A DNA stretch of 64,000 nt from Fontibacter flavus (GTDB lineage Bacteria > Bacteroidota > Bacteroidia > Cytophagales > Cyclobacteriaceae). The notes beneath the pieces are model-generated. The model was not told where the DNA came from, searched no databases, and saw only the letters and a list, made by a program, of their open reading frames with translations. Shown piece by piece: positions 9,847-20,600 of this stretch. The first letter of the stretch is position 1, and every line of letters starts with the position of its first letter. The stretch lies in contig NZ_JBHLWI010000006.1 of the NCBI RefSeq assembly GCF_042432905.1, positions 62,001 through 126,000 of the forward strand, given 5' to 3'. The translations under genes were made by a program, and so were the position numbers.

Positions 9847-12006
9847 ATGACCATTAGATCAAGAATAATCCTATTACTGGTCTTGTGCTGCTTTCATGTT
9901 GCCCATGCACAAAAAGACAATCTGATAAACATCACAGATTTAACGAAAATCGTCAATAGTTCTTCCCATGAAATCAGTCCTGATGGTAAAATGGTAATTT
10001 ACCTCAAGAATTTTGTGGAAGACAAGGGAAATGATCAATATTCATACAAGTCACAGCTTTGGATTTCGGATTTAACGGCACCCTTCGCCAACAAACCACT
10101 TACTTCCTCAGAGTATAACATCTCATCTCCATCGCTATCTCCTGACGGAAAAAAAGTAGCATTTGTAAGACCTAAAGACGGGAAGTCACAAATATGGATA
10201 CTACCGCTAGATGGCGGTGAAAGTCAGGTTCTAACCAATGAAAAATATGGAGCAGGAAACCCTGTTTGGTCCGCTGATGGAAAGAAAATCCTATTTACCA
10301 CTACTATACCAATGTGGGCAATCGAGGGCAATCCTGAATGGGAGATGCCACGTCCTGGAAGAAAATATGGTGATGAACCTGACTACAGGGCCATCAAAGA
10401 GGGATTGGCCAAAGAAGAAATCAAGCCAAACCCAGATGGAAGTTTGGAAGAAATGAGGGCATACCTTGCTCAAAACGCTGCCAAAAATGACCCAAGGGTA
10501 ATAGACCGTCTGAATTTCCTTGGAGAAAAAGACCTTAGTCCTGATCTTTACTTTTCCCATTTAAACATTTCGGATATTGAAAGCGGAAAAAGTGAAAGAA
10601 TCACCAATGGCTTTCAAAACTATTTTGGGGCCACTTGGTCACCTGATGGTTCCTACATCTTGGCTTCAACACTGAAAAACACCCTGCACCCAGATCTGAC
10701 TAATCATACAGAAATCTGGAAAATCAACCTGTCAGACAAGTCTGAAAGTAAATTTTTCGGCTTGGAAAACCATAGAATCGGCAACCCTGTTTTCTCTTCT
10801 GACGGAAAATGGATCGCCATCGGTGGACAAAACCTTGACGAACCAAGCTATAACATGTCAATGATTGGTGTCATTAGACCTGATGGCAGTGGCTTCAGAT
10901 GGCTTACAGAATCGTTGGATAGAAGTGTTTCCAACCCAACATGGGCTGACAACAACCTTGAATTGTTCTTTACAGGTGCCAATCAGGGCGGGTTCTCTCT
11001 TTGGAAAGCCAATGTAAATTCAGGTAAAATCGACGCTGTTATTTCCGGTCCGGTCGGAGTGACAAGTTTTGCCGTCAAAGGCCAAAAACTGGTTTACGCT
11101 TTAACAAAAATCGAGAATCCTTCAGAAATATATACTGCCGACCTTGCCAATAAAAATAACCAGCAAATCACCAAATTCAATGAAAGTTGGCTAGCTGGTA
11201 AAAAACTTTCCAAACCAACTGCCCATCAACTCAAAACAAATGATGGTTTTGTCTTGGACTACTGGGTAATGGAACCAACTTTAAGAACGGAAGGCACAAA
11301 ATATCCGACTATCCTTAATATGCACGGTGGACCTTCAGCTATGTGGGGACCTGGAGAAGCTTCCATGTGGCATGAATTCCAAGTTATGGCAGCTAAGGGC
11401 TATGGCATAGTCTATGCCAATCCGAGGGGAAGTGGTGGCTATGGTAAGGCCTTTCAAAAAGGGAACTTTCAAGATTGGGGGGATGGGCCATCAGCCGATG
11501 TCTTAGGTTCTTTAGATGCTGCAGGGAATCAGTATTCTTGGATTGATCAGGACCAATTGTTCCTAACAGGAGGATCTTATGCGGGATATTTGACCGCTTG
11601 GATAGTCAGCCATGACCACAGGTTCAAAGCGGCATTTTCTCAAAGAGGAGTCTATGAACTGACTTTCTTCTTGGGTGAAGGCAATGCCTGGAGGTTGGTT
11701 CCCAATCATTTTGGTTACCCATGGGAAGATGGAGTCAAAGAAATTTTGGATTACAATAGTCCTCAAACCTATGTTCAGAACATCAAAACACCACTCTTGA
11801 TCAAACATGGAGATGTAGACTACAGGACAGGTGTAAGGCAGTCCGAGTTGCTGTATAAAAGTTTGAAAATCCTGGGAAGACCAGTTGAATATGTCAGATA
11901 TCCTGATGAAGGGCATGAATTGTCAAGATCCGGAGCTGTCTCTAGAAGAATTGACAGAATGGCCAGAATAATCGAGTTTTTTGAAAGATATGTCAATCAT
12001 CCTTAA
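9847..12006 (+). CDS. secreted S9-family (prolyl oligopeptidase-type) peptidase
   Basis: A 719-residue serine peptidase with a signal peptide ending at AHAQ (residue 22). The N-terminal two thirds form a TolB/WD40-like beta-propeller with repeated SPDGKKVAF-type blades. The C-terminal alpha/beta-hydrolase domain holds the catalytic triad: Ser577 in GGSYAG, Asp658 in HGDVD and His690 in DEGHE. This arrangement fits the acylaminoacyl-peptidase/dipeptidyl-peptidase branch of S9, which trims short peptides after import into the periplasm. The next S9 gene starts 10 bases downstream, so the two form an operon. The start at 9847 begins a clean signal peptide. Confidence 0.93.
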   Translation: MTIRSRIILLLVLCCFHVAHAQKDNLINITDLTKIVNSSSHEISPDGKMVIYLKNFVEDKGNDQYSYKSQLWISDLTAPFANKPLTSSEYNISSPSLSPDGKKVAFVRPKDGKSQIWILPLDGGESQVLTNEKYGAGNPVWSADGKKILFTTTIPMWAIEGNPEWEMPRPGRKYGDEPDYRAIKEGLAKEEIKPNPDGSLEEMRAYLAQNAAKNDPRVIDRLNFLGEKDLSPDLYFSHLNISDIESGKSERITNGFQNYFGATWSPDGSYILASTLKNTLHPDLTNHTEIWKINLSDKSESKFFGLENHRIGNPVFSSDGKWIAIGGQNLDEPSYNMSMIGVIRPDGSGFRWLTESLDRSVSNPTWADNNLELFFTGANQGGFSLWKANVNSGKIDAVISGPVGVTSFAVKGQKLVYALTKIENPSEIYTADLANKNNQQITKFNESWLAGKKLSKPTAHQLKTNDGFVLDYWVMEPTLRTEGTKYPTILNMHGGPSAMWGPGEASMWHEFQVMAAKGYGIVYANPRGSGGYGKAFQKGNFQDWGDGPSADVLGSLDAAGNQYSWIDQDQLFLTGGSYAGYLTAWIVSHDHRFKAAFSQRGVYELTFFLGEGNAWRLVPNHFGYPWEDGVKEILDYNSPQTYVQNIKTPLLIKHGDVDYRTGVRQSELLYKSLKILGRPVEYVRYPDEGHELSRSGAVSRRIDRMARIIEFFERYVNHP

Positions 12007-12016
12007 CCCTTAAAAA

Positions 12017-14959
12017 ATGAAAAAATCATTCATACTTTATCTTATCCTTGGACTCTTTATTTTCCAAGGCTATGCCCAACAGGACCCTATCGATCCCAAA
12101 CCAATTTCATGGCAGGATATCCCAGCCTGGAAATCAATTTCTACACCATCCTTTCAACTATCAGCTGACGGCAAATGGATGGCTTATGCCATCATGCCTG
12201 TGGAAGGAGATGGTGAAATTGTCATCCAAAAATCAGATGACCCTGGAAATAAAAAAACTTACCCAATAGGTTCGACAACATTTCCCAGTATTTCTTTCTC
12301 TGAAAACGGACGCTGGATTGCTTTCAAAGAATATCCAAAGGATAAAGAGAAAAAAGCAGCCGTAAAATCAAATGGCAAAGGCCTAAAAGATAAGCTGATC
12401 CTTTTGGACCTTCAGAGTGATTTCAAGAAAACTGAGTTTGAAAACGTTGGAAACTTTGCATTCAATGGTAAATCATCGTCTCATTTGGCTATCAATCTGA
12501 ACAAAGAAGGAAGCAATGGAGATGCAAAAGGATCCGACCTCCTACTTGTTCATCTGAACAGTGAAAAATCCCAAAATATCGGTAATGTCCTAGAGTTTTC
12601 TTTTAATAAAGCAGGAGACTTCTTGGCTTATACCATTGATGCCGCCAATCAGTCCGGAAACGGTGTTTACCTATTACACATCACTTCAGGCAAAATAGAA
12701 CTGCTTGAGTCAGATAAGGCAACATACAGATCAATCAACTGGACAGAAAAAGGTGATGCCTTTGCCCTCTTGAAAATGGTGAAAGACAAAGCGTACAAGC
12801 AGGACCACGGAAAAGTCCTGGGTGTGAAAAACCCCTCAAATCCACAAATAACCTTATATGATCCACAAAAGGATTTTGTTGGATTTGAAAAGAATTTCAC
12901 CATTAGTCCAAATAGGAAACCAATGTGGTCAGAAGATCTGAGCCGGTTATTCTATGGGATACATCCTTTAGTAGCTGAGAAAAAAGAAGCCAAAAAAGAA
13001 GAGGCTCCAATAGCCAACAAGGATTCCCTCAACAAAGCCCAATTGGAAAAAATAAAGGCAGACACCTCGATTAAATCTGTTGAGGATCTACAGAAAGCCA
13101 TTGCCAAACTAGAAAGTGGAAAACAAAAAACTGAAAATAAAAATGACTTGAGTAAACCAGATATGACCATCTGGCACTGGCAGGACAGTAGGCTACAATC
13201 CCGTCAACAGGTTCTGGAAAATCAGGACAAAAACTACAGTTTCTGGGCAATGTATGATGTAAACAGGAAAAAACACATAGCGCTCCAGGACAGTAGCTTG
13301 AGAGAACTTACCATCTTACCAAAGGAAAAGTATGCCTTGGGCGCTGATCTGCAAGCTTATGAATTGGACATTAACTTAGATGGTCAAAACTACAGAGACT
13401 TATATATCATCAACCTTCAAACAGGTGAAAGAAAAGAGATTTTCAAAAAGTTTTATCTTCCATCCTTCTCATCCTTCCCAAGATCTTCTCCCGATGGAAC
13501 GAAACTCCTTTTTGGGTTAGATGGTCATTACTATGTAATGGATTTGATTACAGGAACGCAGCAAAACATTACTGAGAGCCTCAATACTACTTTTGTCAAT
13601 ACTGAAGACGATCACAATGTCGTGAAGCCTATGGTTCCGGCTTTGGGATGGAGCAGTGACAATAGATTTGTCCTGTTAAGGGATGAATGGGATATATGGC
13701 AAGTTCCTGTTTCAGGAAAAGATAAAGCCATAAATCTGACCCAAAACGGCAGAGCTGAAAAAATCAGGTATCAATCACGGTTTACCTTGGATTCTGAGGA
13801 AAAGGGCATTGATCTTTCCAAATTTGTATATGTCAGAACCTATGGAGAAAGAACCAAGAAAAGCGGTATTGCCAGATTAAGACCGGGTAAATCGGGGCTT
13901 GTTGCAAATGCACAAACACTGATTTGGGAGGACGCCAACATCAATAGGTTAAGCAAAGCAAAAAATGCTGAAGTCTATTATTTTACCAAAGAGAAATTCA
14001 ATGAGCCTACAGAGTTTTACATATCTGCTGATGGCAGCTTATCAAATACCAAAAAGGTTACTGAAAATGCTCCTGACAAAGGTAGATTCATTTGGTCTTC
14101 GGGCGCAAGACTTGTTGATTATGTCTCCGATAAAGGTGATTCATTAAAAGCTGCTTTATTCCTTCCAGCAGGATACCAAGAGGGTAAAAAGTACCCTACC
14201 ATTGTGTATTACTACGAAAAACTATCTCAGACCTTACACAATTACAGTACTCCTGGATTTAGTGGTACAGGCTGGAACCCTAATGTTTACACCAGTAATG
14301 GATACGCTGTTTTGATCCCTGACATCGTGTATCAGATGGATGACCCTGGCATGTCTGCTGTTTGGTGTGTGCTGCCTGCCGTGAAAGAAGCTATCAAAAC
14401 AGGCGTGATTGACGAAAACAAGATGGGACTTCACGGACATTCATGGGGAGGGTATCAGACATCTTTCCTGATAACCCAAACAGACATGTTCAAAGCTGCG
14501 GCAGCAGGAGCCCCTTTAACCAATATGATTTCAATGTATGACTTGATCTATTGGAACAGTGGTGGGGGAAATATGTCAATTTTCGAGGCTTCACAAGGTA
14601 GGTTTACAGGTGGCCCTTGGGAAAATTGGGATTCCTATCAGAGAAATTCCCCTGTTTACCACGTTAAAAATGTTAAAACTCCCCTATTGATGTTGCACAA
14701 CGACAAAGATGGAGCTGTTGATTTCACACAAGGCATCGAATATTACAATGCATTGAGGAGGTTGAAGAAACCGGTAATCATGGTTCAATACAAGGGTGAA
14801 AACCATGGTTTATCCAAATTGGAAAACCGTAAAGACTACAGTGTAAGAATGATGGAATTCTTTGATTATCACCTTAAAGGGGCTGAACCAGCTGACTGGA
14901 TTAAAAATGGAGTCGAAAGGCTTAGGCTTGACAGTCACTTAGATAACAGGCTATTTTAA
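12017..14959 (+). CDS. secreted S9-family peptidase, long form
   Basis: A 980-residue exported S9 peptidase. A signal peptide of about 20 residues (ending YAQ) is followed by a long divergent propeller region with a Lys/Glu-rich insertion near residues 315-375. The catalytic domain carries Ser809 in GHSWGG, Asp898 in HNDKD and His930 in ENHGL. It differs from the upstream gene in length and in the GHSWGG nucleophile elbow, so the pair is not a recent duplication. Likely role: periplasmic breakdown of oligopeptides. The two genes are separated by 10 bases and end at a pair of hairpins after 14959. Confidence 0.92.
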   Translation: MKKSFILYLILGLFIFQGYAQQDPIDPKPISWQDIPAWKSISTPSFQLSADGKWMAYAIMPVEGDGEIVIQKSDDPGNKKTYPIGSTTFPSISFSENGRWIAFKEYPKDKEKKAAVKSNGKGLKDKLILLDLQSDFKKTEFENVGNFAFNGKSSSHLAINLNKEGSNGDAKGSDLLLVHLNSEKSQNIGNVLEFSFNKAGDFLAYTIDAANQSGNGVYLLHITSGKIELLESDKATYRSINWTEKGDAFALLKMVKDKAYKQDHGKVLGVKNPSNPQITLYDPQKDFVGFEKNFTISPNRKPMWSEDLSRLFYGIHPLVAEKKEAKKEEAPIANKDSLNKAQLEKIKADTSIKSVEDLQKAIAKLESGKQKTENKNDLSKPDMTIWHWQDSRLQSRQQVLENQDKNYSFWAMYDVNRKKHIALQDSSLRELTILPKEKYALGADLQAYELDINLDGQNYRDLYIINLQTGERKEIFKKFYLPSFSSFPRSSPDGTKLLFGLDGHYYVMDLITGTQQNITESLNTTFVNTEDDHNVVKPMVPALGWSSDNRFVLLRDEWDIWQVPVSGKDKAINLTQNGRAEKIRYQSRFTLDSEEKGIDLSKFVYVRTYGERTKKSGIARLRPGKSGLVANAQTLIWEDANINRLSKAKNAEVYYFTKEKFNEPTEFYISADGSLSNTKKVTENAPDKGRFIWSSGARLVDYVSDKGDSLKAALFLPAGYQEGKKYPTIVYYYEKLSQTLHNYSTPGFSGTGWNPNVYTSNGYAVLIPDIVYQMDDPGMSAVWCVLPAVKEAIKTGVIDENKMGLHGHSWGGYQTSFLITQTDMFKAAAAGAPLTNMISMYDLIYWNSGGGNMSIFEASQGRFTGGPWENWDSYQRNSPVYHVKNVKTPLLMLHNDKDGAVDFTQGIEYYNALRRLKKPVIMVQYKGENHGLSKLENRKDYSVRMMEFFDYHLKGAEPADWIKNGVERLRLDSHLDNRLF

Positions 14960-14969
14960 AAGCATTTTG

Positions 14970-15009
14970 ACAAAACTAGTCGAGAATTAAAACTATAAAT
15001 TAGTTTTGT
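14970..15009 (+). terminator. possible first terminator hairpin of the S9 operon
   Basis: ACAAAACTA (14970-14978) pairs perfectly with TAGTTTTGT (15001-15009) across a 22-base loop and is followed by TTTAAGG. The large AT-rich loop makes it a weak element; the hairpin at 15047 is far stronger. Confidence 0.35.
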
Positions 15010-15046
15010 TTTAAGGTTAATTAGTTGAATTTTAATGATAATAAAA

Positions 15047-15080
15047 CCAAAAAAATACCCATAAATGGGTATTTTTTTGG
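15047..15080 (+). terminator. strong, symmetric intrinsic terminator
   Basis: Fourteen-base perfect arms (CCAAAAAAATACCC and its complement) surround a six-base ATAAAT loop, with the T tract inside the 3' arm. It closes the S9 peptidase transcript and could work on both strands. Confidence 0.85.
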
Positions 15081-15108
15081 CGTAAATAATTACATATACT
15101 TGTACATC

Positions 15109-15197
15109 TTTTAGAGGTTCTCTAAAAAAGTGTTTAAGTTCAAATAAGGGTTATCCCCAAAAACAAAGACCTTTGATGCTATCAAAGGTTTTTTTTT
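15109..15197 (+). ncRNA. candidate small RNA with 5' hairpin and own terminator
   Basis: The stretch between two terminators has no open frame but shows ordered RNA structure. A perfect 8-base hairpin TTTTAGAG-GTT-CTCTAAAA occupies 15109-15127, a small GGG/CCC hairpin lies near 15148-15158, and a terminator ACCTTTGAT-GCT-ATCAAAGGT with nine T residues ends at 15197. A TATACTTG element (15095-15102) differs by one base from the TAnnTTTG -7 box and would start transcription at the first hairpin, although its -33 TTTG is closer than usual. No known family is recognised. The terminator alone could instead be a second stop for the peptidase operon. Confidence 0.4.
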
Positions 15198-15362
15198 GCC
15201 CAAATACGAGCAAACACAATCTAGTTCATTTCTTATCACCTTTCCAATATTTCACTCCTGAAACTTATCCGAAAAAATAACTTCCATCGGGAATCCACAT
15301 GATAATTTTTTAATTTGCAACGTCTATTCAGATTATCAGATTCCTACACTTTCAAACCGTCT

Positions 15363-16073
15363 ATGCACCAAGCCATTGTTATCACGCCAGTAAAAGATTC
15401 CCTGAAAACCACCCTTCAATGTGCTGAAGCTATTCAACTTTCAGATATTCCCGTAAGGCATATTATTTTTAATGACTTCAGTACAGAAGAAACCAAAAAG
15501 GGATTGGAAGAGTATAAAAACAAATGGAACTATGAATTGATCCATTTGGAAAATATTACACAAAAACCTTCTCCAAATTACGATTTGGTCCTTCAATATG
15601 GGCAAAAAGTAGCCATGGAAACCAATCTTCCTCTGATGGTTGTAGAATCAGATGTAATTGTCAATAAAGACACTTTATCTGGTATGCTTAATTTCTATAA
15701 AAAAAATAAGAAAATTGGGATGATAGGTGCTGTTACTGTAGATAAAGGAGGTGCTGTTAACTACCCATATCTGAAATTTGCAGAAGAAAAAGCTGATATA
15801 TTGAATACCAAAAGAAGTCTTAGTTTTTGCTGTACGATGTTTTCAAATGAATTTCTCTCCTCCTACGATTTTCATCAGTTAAGAAAAGACAAGGATTGGT
15901 ATGATACTTCCATATCAAAAAAAGCTCTGGAATTAGGCTTTGAAAACTATCTGCTGAAAAATTTACCTGTCTTGCACCTTCCCCATAGCAGTAGACCCTG
16001 GAAATTTCTCAAATACAAAAACCCTGTTCTGTATTATCTCAAAAAATTCTTTGGAGGAAAAGATAAAATCTAA
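15363..16073 (+). CDS. GT2-like glycosyltransferase
   Basis: A 236-residue protein with the beginning of a GT-A fold: AIVITPVKDSLKTT is the nucleotide-binding first strand and FNDFSTEET the second. VVESDVIV is the acidic metal/sugar-nucleotide motif in the DxD position. The C-terminus is basic and contains PHSSRPWKFLKYKNP. No membrane segment is seen, so it should be cytosolic or peripherally bound. I start at ATG 15363; the frame opens earlier with a TTG at 15315 that would add a poorly conserved-looking leader. It stands alone between terminators. Acceptor and donor sugar are unknown. Confidence 0.75.
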   Translation: MHQAIVITPVKDSLKTTLQCAEAIQLSDIPVRHIIFNDFSTEETKKGLEEYKNKWNYELIHLENITQKPSPNYDLVLQYGQKVAMETNLPLMVVESDVIVNKDTLSGMLNFYKKNKKIGMIGAVTVDKGGAVNYPYLKFAEEKADILNTKRSLSFCCTMFSNEFLSSYDFHQLRKDKDWYDTSISKKALELGFENYLLKNLPVLHLPHSSRPWKFLKYKNPVLYYLKKFFGGKDKI

Positions 16074-16076
16074 AAA

Positions 16077-16104
16077 GGCTGTCTCATATGGAGACAGCCT
16101 TTTT
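16077..16104 (+). terminator. intrinsic terminator of the glycosyltransferase gene
   Basis: GGCTGTCTC pairs with GAGACAGCC across a 5-base loop, followed by six T residues. Five A residues on the other side let it serve the convergent efflux operon too. Confidence 0.85.
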
Positions 16105-16165
16105 TATTCAACTTCAAAAGTATCTTTTTCATTAATACTTCAATTTTCTGTTCTGAGTTTTGTGC

Positions 16166-17620
16166 TTAAATCCAGCCACCACCCAATGCACGATAAAGCT
16201 GAACTCTAGATTGCAATTGTTGGATTTTCAGTTCTACCAATTCAATTTGGGCAGTCAAAGCCCTGCTTTGGGCATTGATGACTTCCAGATAATTGGCATA
16301 ACCAACTGTAAACATGATATTGGAATTTTCAACAGACCTTTTTTGGACTTCAACTTCAGAGGTCTTCATTTGAACCTGCATTTGGTAAGCTTCGAACTGA
16401 TTAACCAAGTCCAAAATTTCCAAATAGCTTTTCAAAACCACCTGCTCATATTCATACCAAGCTACCTTTTGATTCGCATTAGCTGCTTCAAAGCTCATAC
16501 GGATTTGATTTCTATTGAAAATCGGAGCTGTCAAACCCGACCCTATCTGATAGGCAGTTGAGGCAGGATTGAAAAACAGTTTGCTGAAATCAAAAGCATT
16601 GAATCCGGCCATACCAAACAAGTTAATGCTCGGGAAAAAGGCAGCTCTTGCAGCGCCAACATCTGCTTTGGAAGCCAACAATTCCTGTTCAGCCATTTTA
16701 ATATCAGGTCTGAATCGAAGCAGTTCTGCAGGAAGACCTACCTTAACCAAGTCTTGGGAATTAAGTGCTGCATCTAAAGTAGTCCTTTCATTTTCAGGCT
16801 GGTAAATCCCCAAAAGACCGCTTAAATAAAGTTCAGCAGATCTCCTCTCCCTTTGTTTCTCTACAAATAAAGCCTTTGAGTTAAGCAATAGAGATTCAAA
16901 TTGGTCAACCGCAAGCTGATTTTCTTTACCGGACTCTTTTAGATCTTTTGAAAGGTTGAAAGCCAATTCCTGCAATTGGATATTCTCTTCAAGGATATTG
17001 ATCTCTTCATCCAAGCCTACCAGCATATAATAACCTATGGCGACATCTGAAATCAACAAAGTCTTGACATAGTTGGCCATTTCCTGAGAGGCTAAAAACC
17101 TTGCCGCGGCGGCTCTTTTTTGATTTCTGTATTTGCCCCATACATCCAATTCCCAATTGAAACCTGCTCCTATAATAAAGTCTTTATAAGGGTCAGGAAT
17201 TCTTTTATCTTCAGGTACAGTTGGGGAAAGATTGGAATCAAAATTACCAACCCCGTCCATCGTATACTCACCAAACTTTCTGTTTGAAGCACCTGCCATA
17301 CCACTTATTTCAGGTAGCATGCCCACTTTGGCAATATTAAAACTTGCTTTGGCTACTCTCATCCTTTCCAAAGCTTTCAAATGGTCTTGGTTGTTTTCCA
17401 GGGCAATCCTGATGAGGGTTTTCAAAGCTTCATCCTCAAAATAAGATTCCCAATGCAATTCTGCCGCTGTTGCAGAGGTGTCAACATTTACAACATCGTA
17501 ATTATTTTGTAAACGTAAATTTTGATTTTCCTGGGATATTTCAGCAGTTTTACAACCCTGAAATATGAATAAAACCAGGGTCATCAAAACGCTTACCTGT
17601 GTTCTTATATTCTTTCTCAT
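16166..17620 (-). CDS. RND efflux outer membrane factor (TolC/OprM/NodT family)
   Basis: A 484-residue outer membrane channel of a tripartite efflux pump. It has a lipoprotein signal with Cys23 (FIFQGC) and the long coiled-coil repeats of the family, among them LRIALENNQDHLKALERMRVA and LLRFRPDIKMAEQELLASKADVGAA, the latter with the typical RPDI. The length matches the NodT lipoprotein branch (about 460-490). Its start codon overlaps the pump's stop by four bases, so the pump and channel are translated together. With the adaptor upstream the set should export drugs, bile-like compounds or other toxic organics. Confidence 0.95.
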   Translation of the reverse strand: MRKNIRTQVSVLMTLVLFIFQGCKTAEISQENQNLRLQNNYDVVNVDTSATAAELHWESYFEDEALKTLIRIALENNQDHLKALERMRVAKASFNIAKVGMLPEISGMAGASNRKFGEYTMDGVGNFDSNLSPTVPEDKRIPDPYKDFIIGAGFNWELDVWGKYRNQKRAAAARFLASQEMANYVKTLLISDVAIGYYMLVGLDEEINILEENIQLQELAFNLSKDLKESGKENQLAVDQFESLLLNSKALFVEKQRERRSAELYLSGLLGIYQPENERTTLDAALNSQDLVKVGLPAELLRFRPDIKMAEQELLASKADVGAARAAFFPSINLFGMAGFNAFDFSKLFFNPASTAYQIGSGLTAPIFNRNQIRMSFEAANANQKVAWYEYEQVVLKSYLEILDLVNQFEAYQMQVQMKTSEVEVQKRSVENSNIMFTVGYANYLEVINAQSRALTAQIELVELKIQQLQSRVQLYRALGGGWI

Positions 17621-20600
17621 TGTGGTAAAGCTGCTGTTTTATGTTTCTTGGGTTCTTTCTTTTTAAACTTCTCTGACATGGTTTCAAAAACCACATAAAG
17701 CCCTGGTATCAAAAATACACCTACAATGGTACCTATTAACATCCCTCCGGCTGCCGCAGTACCAATAGTCCTATTACCAATAGCACCTGCACCACTCGCA
17801 ATAGTCAAAGGAATCAAACCAGATATAAAGGCAAAAGAGGTCATCAGAATAGGTCTTAACCTTTCCACCCCACCGTTGATGGCACTTTGAAGAATGGAAT
17901 AACCTTTCTGTCTGTTTTGAATGGCTATTTCGATGATCAAAATGGCATTCTTACCCAAAAGACCGATCAACATGACCAATGAAACCTGGGCATAAATGTT
18001 GTTTTCCAGGCCGGTTAATTTCAAGAACAGGAATGAACCAAATATCCCCGCAGGCAATGAAAGGATAACCGGCAATGGCAGGAAATAACTCTCATATTGT
18101 GCTGAAAGCAAAAGGTATACAAACACCAAACAAAGTGCGAAGATGTAGACAGCTTGATTACCGGAAGCAATTTGCTCCCTTGTGATCCCTGACCAATCTA
18201 TATCAAAACCTCTTGGCAGCATTTTTTCAGCTGTTTCTTCTACAGCTTTGATCGCATCACCGGAAGAATAGCCTTCAGCAGCATCCCCTGTAATCAAGGC
18301 AGAAGTAAACATGTTGTATCTTGTCAATTGCTCAGGACCATAAACCCGTTCAAGCGAGACAAAATTGGAATAAGGCACCATCTCACCACGATCATTTTTG
18401 GTATACATGCCAAGCAATGATTCTGGTGTTGTTCTAAACTCCGGGGAGGCCTGAATCATCACCTTATACATCTGACCAAATCTGATAAAGTTGGAAGAAT
18501 AATAACTACCAATGTAACTCTGAAGTGTCTCCATGGCTTCATTGACAGAAACCCCCAATTTTGCTGCCTTATCATGGTCTACATTCAGAATGTATTGCGG
18601 GAAATTAGGCTCAAAATTGGTCACAACACCACTTAACTCCGGACGGCTGTTAAGTTCATTAATAAAATCCTCAGTTACTTGCGCCATCACATCCAATCCA
18701 CCTCCTGATCTGTCCTGCATCCTCAATTCAAAACCGGAAGCATTACCAAAACCAGGCACTGGTGGCGGGGAGAAAAACTGAATATCTGCTCCTCTGATGT
18801 GTGCTGTCCTTTCCTGGTAATCTCGGATCAACTCATTGACATTACGATCACGCTCACCCCAGCCTACAAGATTCACCATCCCCATACCATAGGAAGCACC
18901 GGCAGTTTCAGTCATCAAACTGTATCCAGCAAGGGTAGAAACAGTCTCCACTTCCTCAAGTGGCAGCAAACTTGCCTGAACCTGGTCCATGACATCTCTG
19001 GTTCTTTCCACAGTGGCACCAGGAGGAGTAGTCACGTTCACATAGATCATACCTTGGTCATCATTTGGAATGAAGCCAGTCGGCAACACAGCCAATCCAC
19101 CATAAGTCAAGACAGAAAATAAGATCAAAGCCCCAAATGTGACAGTTCGTCGGTTAGCGATTATGTTAAGGATTCCCACATACTTATCAGAAAGTGCATC
19201 ATATCTTTTATTAAACCCAAAGAAGAATTTTTGTAAAAGACCCTTTTTTGGATTATGCTCAACATCAGCAGGCTTAAGTAAAAGGCTACACAAAGCCGGA
19301 GATAAAGTCAAAGCATTGATACCGGAAATCACAATGGCTATAGCCAAGGTCAATGAGAACTGTCTATAGAAAATCCCAACAGGACCAGATAGAAAACTCA
19401 CAGGAACAAACACCGCTGACATCACCAAAGTGATGGCAACAATAGCACCTCCAATTTCCTTCATGGCGGCAATGGTAGCATCCGTAGCATTCATTCTGTC
19501 CTTATGCATTTTCACGTGTACGGCTTCCACTACCACAATGGCATTATCCACCACGATACCAATAGCTAATACCAATGCAAACAAAGTCAACAAGTTGATG
19601 GAAAATCCAAACAACTGCATAAAGAAAAATGTACCGATTAGGGAAACAGGTACTGCAATAGCAGGAATCAAAGTAGATCTAAAGTCCTGAAGGAAAATAA
19701 ACACCACAATTGACACCAAGAGAAATGCTTCAATAAGTGTTTTTACTACCTCAAAAATAGAAGCATCCAAGAACCTTGATACATCATAAGAGACATTATA
19801 TTCCATTCCAGGAGGGAAAGAAGAAACCTCAAGTTCATCCATCTTGTCCTTGATGTTCTGGATAACTTCCCTCGCATTAGAACCCGGCCTTTGCTTAATC
19901 ATGATAGAAGCAGATGGCTTACCGTCTGTCATGGATACCATGCTGTATTCCTGAGAATCAAATTCAATATCAGCCACATCTTTCAGCTTCAACAAAGAAC
20001 CATCAGGCAAGGCTTTTAAGGTGATATTTTCGTATTGAGATTCCTCGTTAAACTTACCTGTATATTTCAATACGTACTGTAAAGCTTGAGGGTCCCTGTC
20101 GGAACTGATCCCTGATTTACCGGGAGCTGCTTCTACGTTTTGGGCACGGATAGCTTCTGTAACATCTTGAGGAGTCAGGTTATAGGAAACCAACCTATCA
20201 GGTTTTAACCAAACCCTCATAGCGTAATCTTTGAAACCCATGATCTGGGCGAAACCTACACCATCGATCCTTTTCAGTTCAGGAAGGATATTGATATCTG
20301 CGAAATTGTATACAAACTTCTCATCCTGAGTGGTATCTGAAGTGATAAGATTGAGGTAAAGCAACATACTGTTGACTTCTTTCTCAGTCTGAACACCTGC
20401 CCTGATCACTTCTTCCGGTAATTCATCCAAAACAGTCGCAACCCTATTCTGTACGTTTACAGCTGCCTGATCAGGATCAGTACCTACCTTAAACACGATA
20501 TTGATCAAGGTAATACCGTCATTGGTATTAACAGAGGTCATGTATTCCATTCCTGGAACACCATTAATAGCTCTTTCCAAAGGTGTGGCTACCGCCTTTG

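Noticed and set aside
9729..9854. Longer start for the PAS/GAF kinase
   Set aside because: It would overlap the divergent peptidase gene and adds 42 residues before the first PAS-like sequence.
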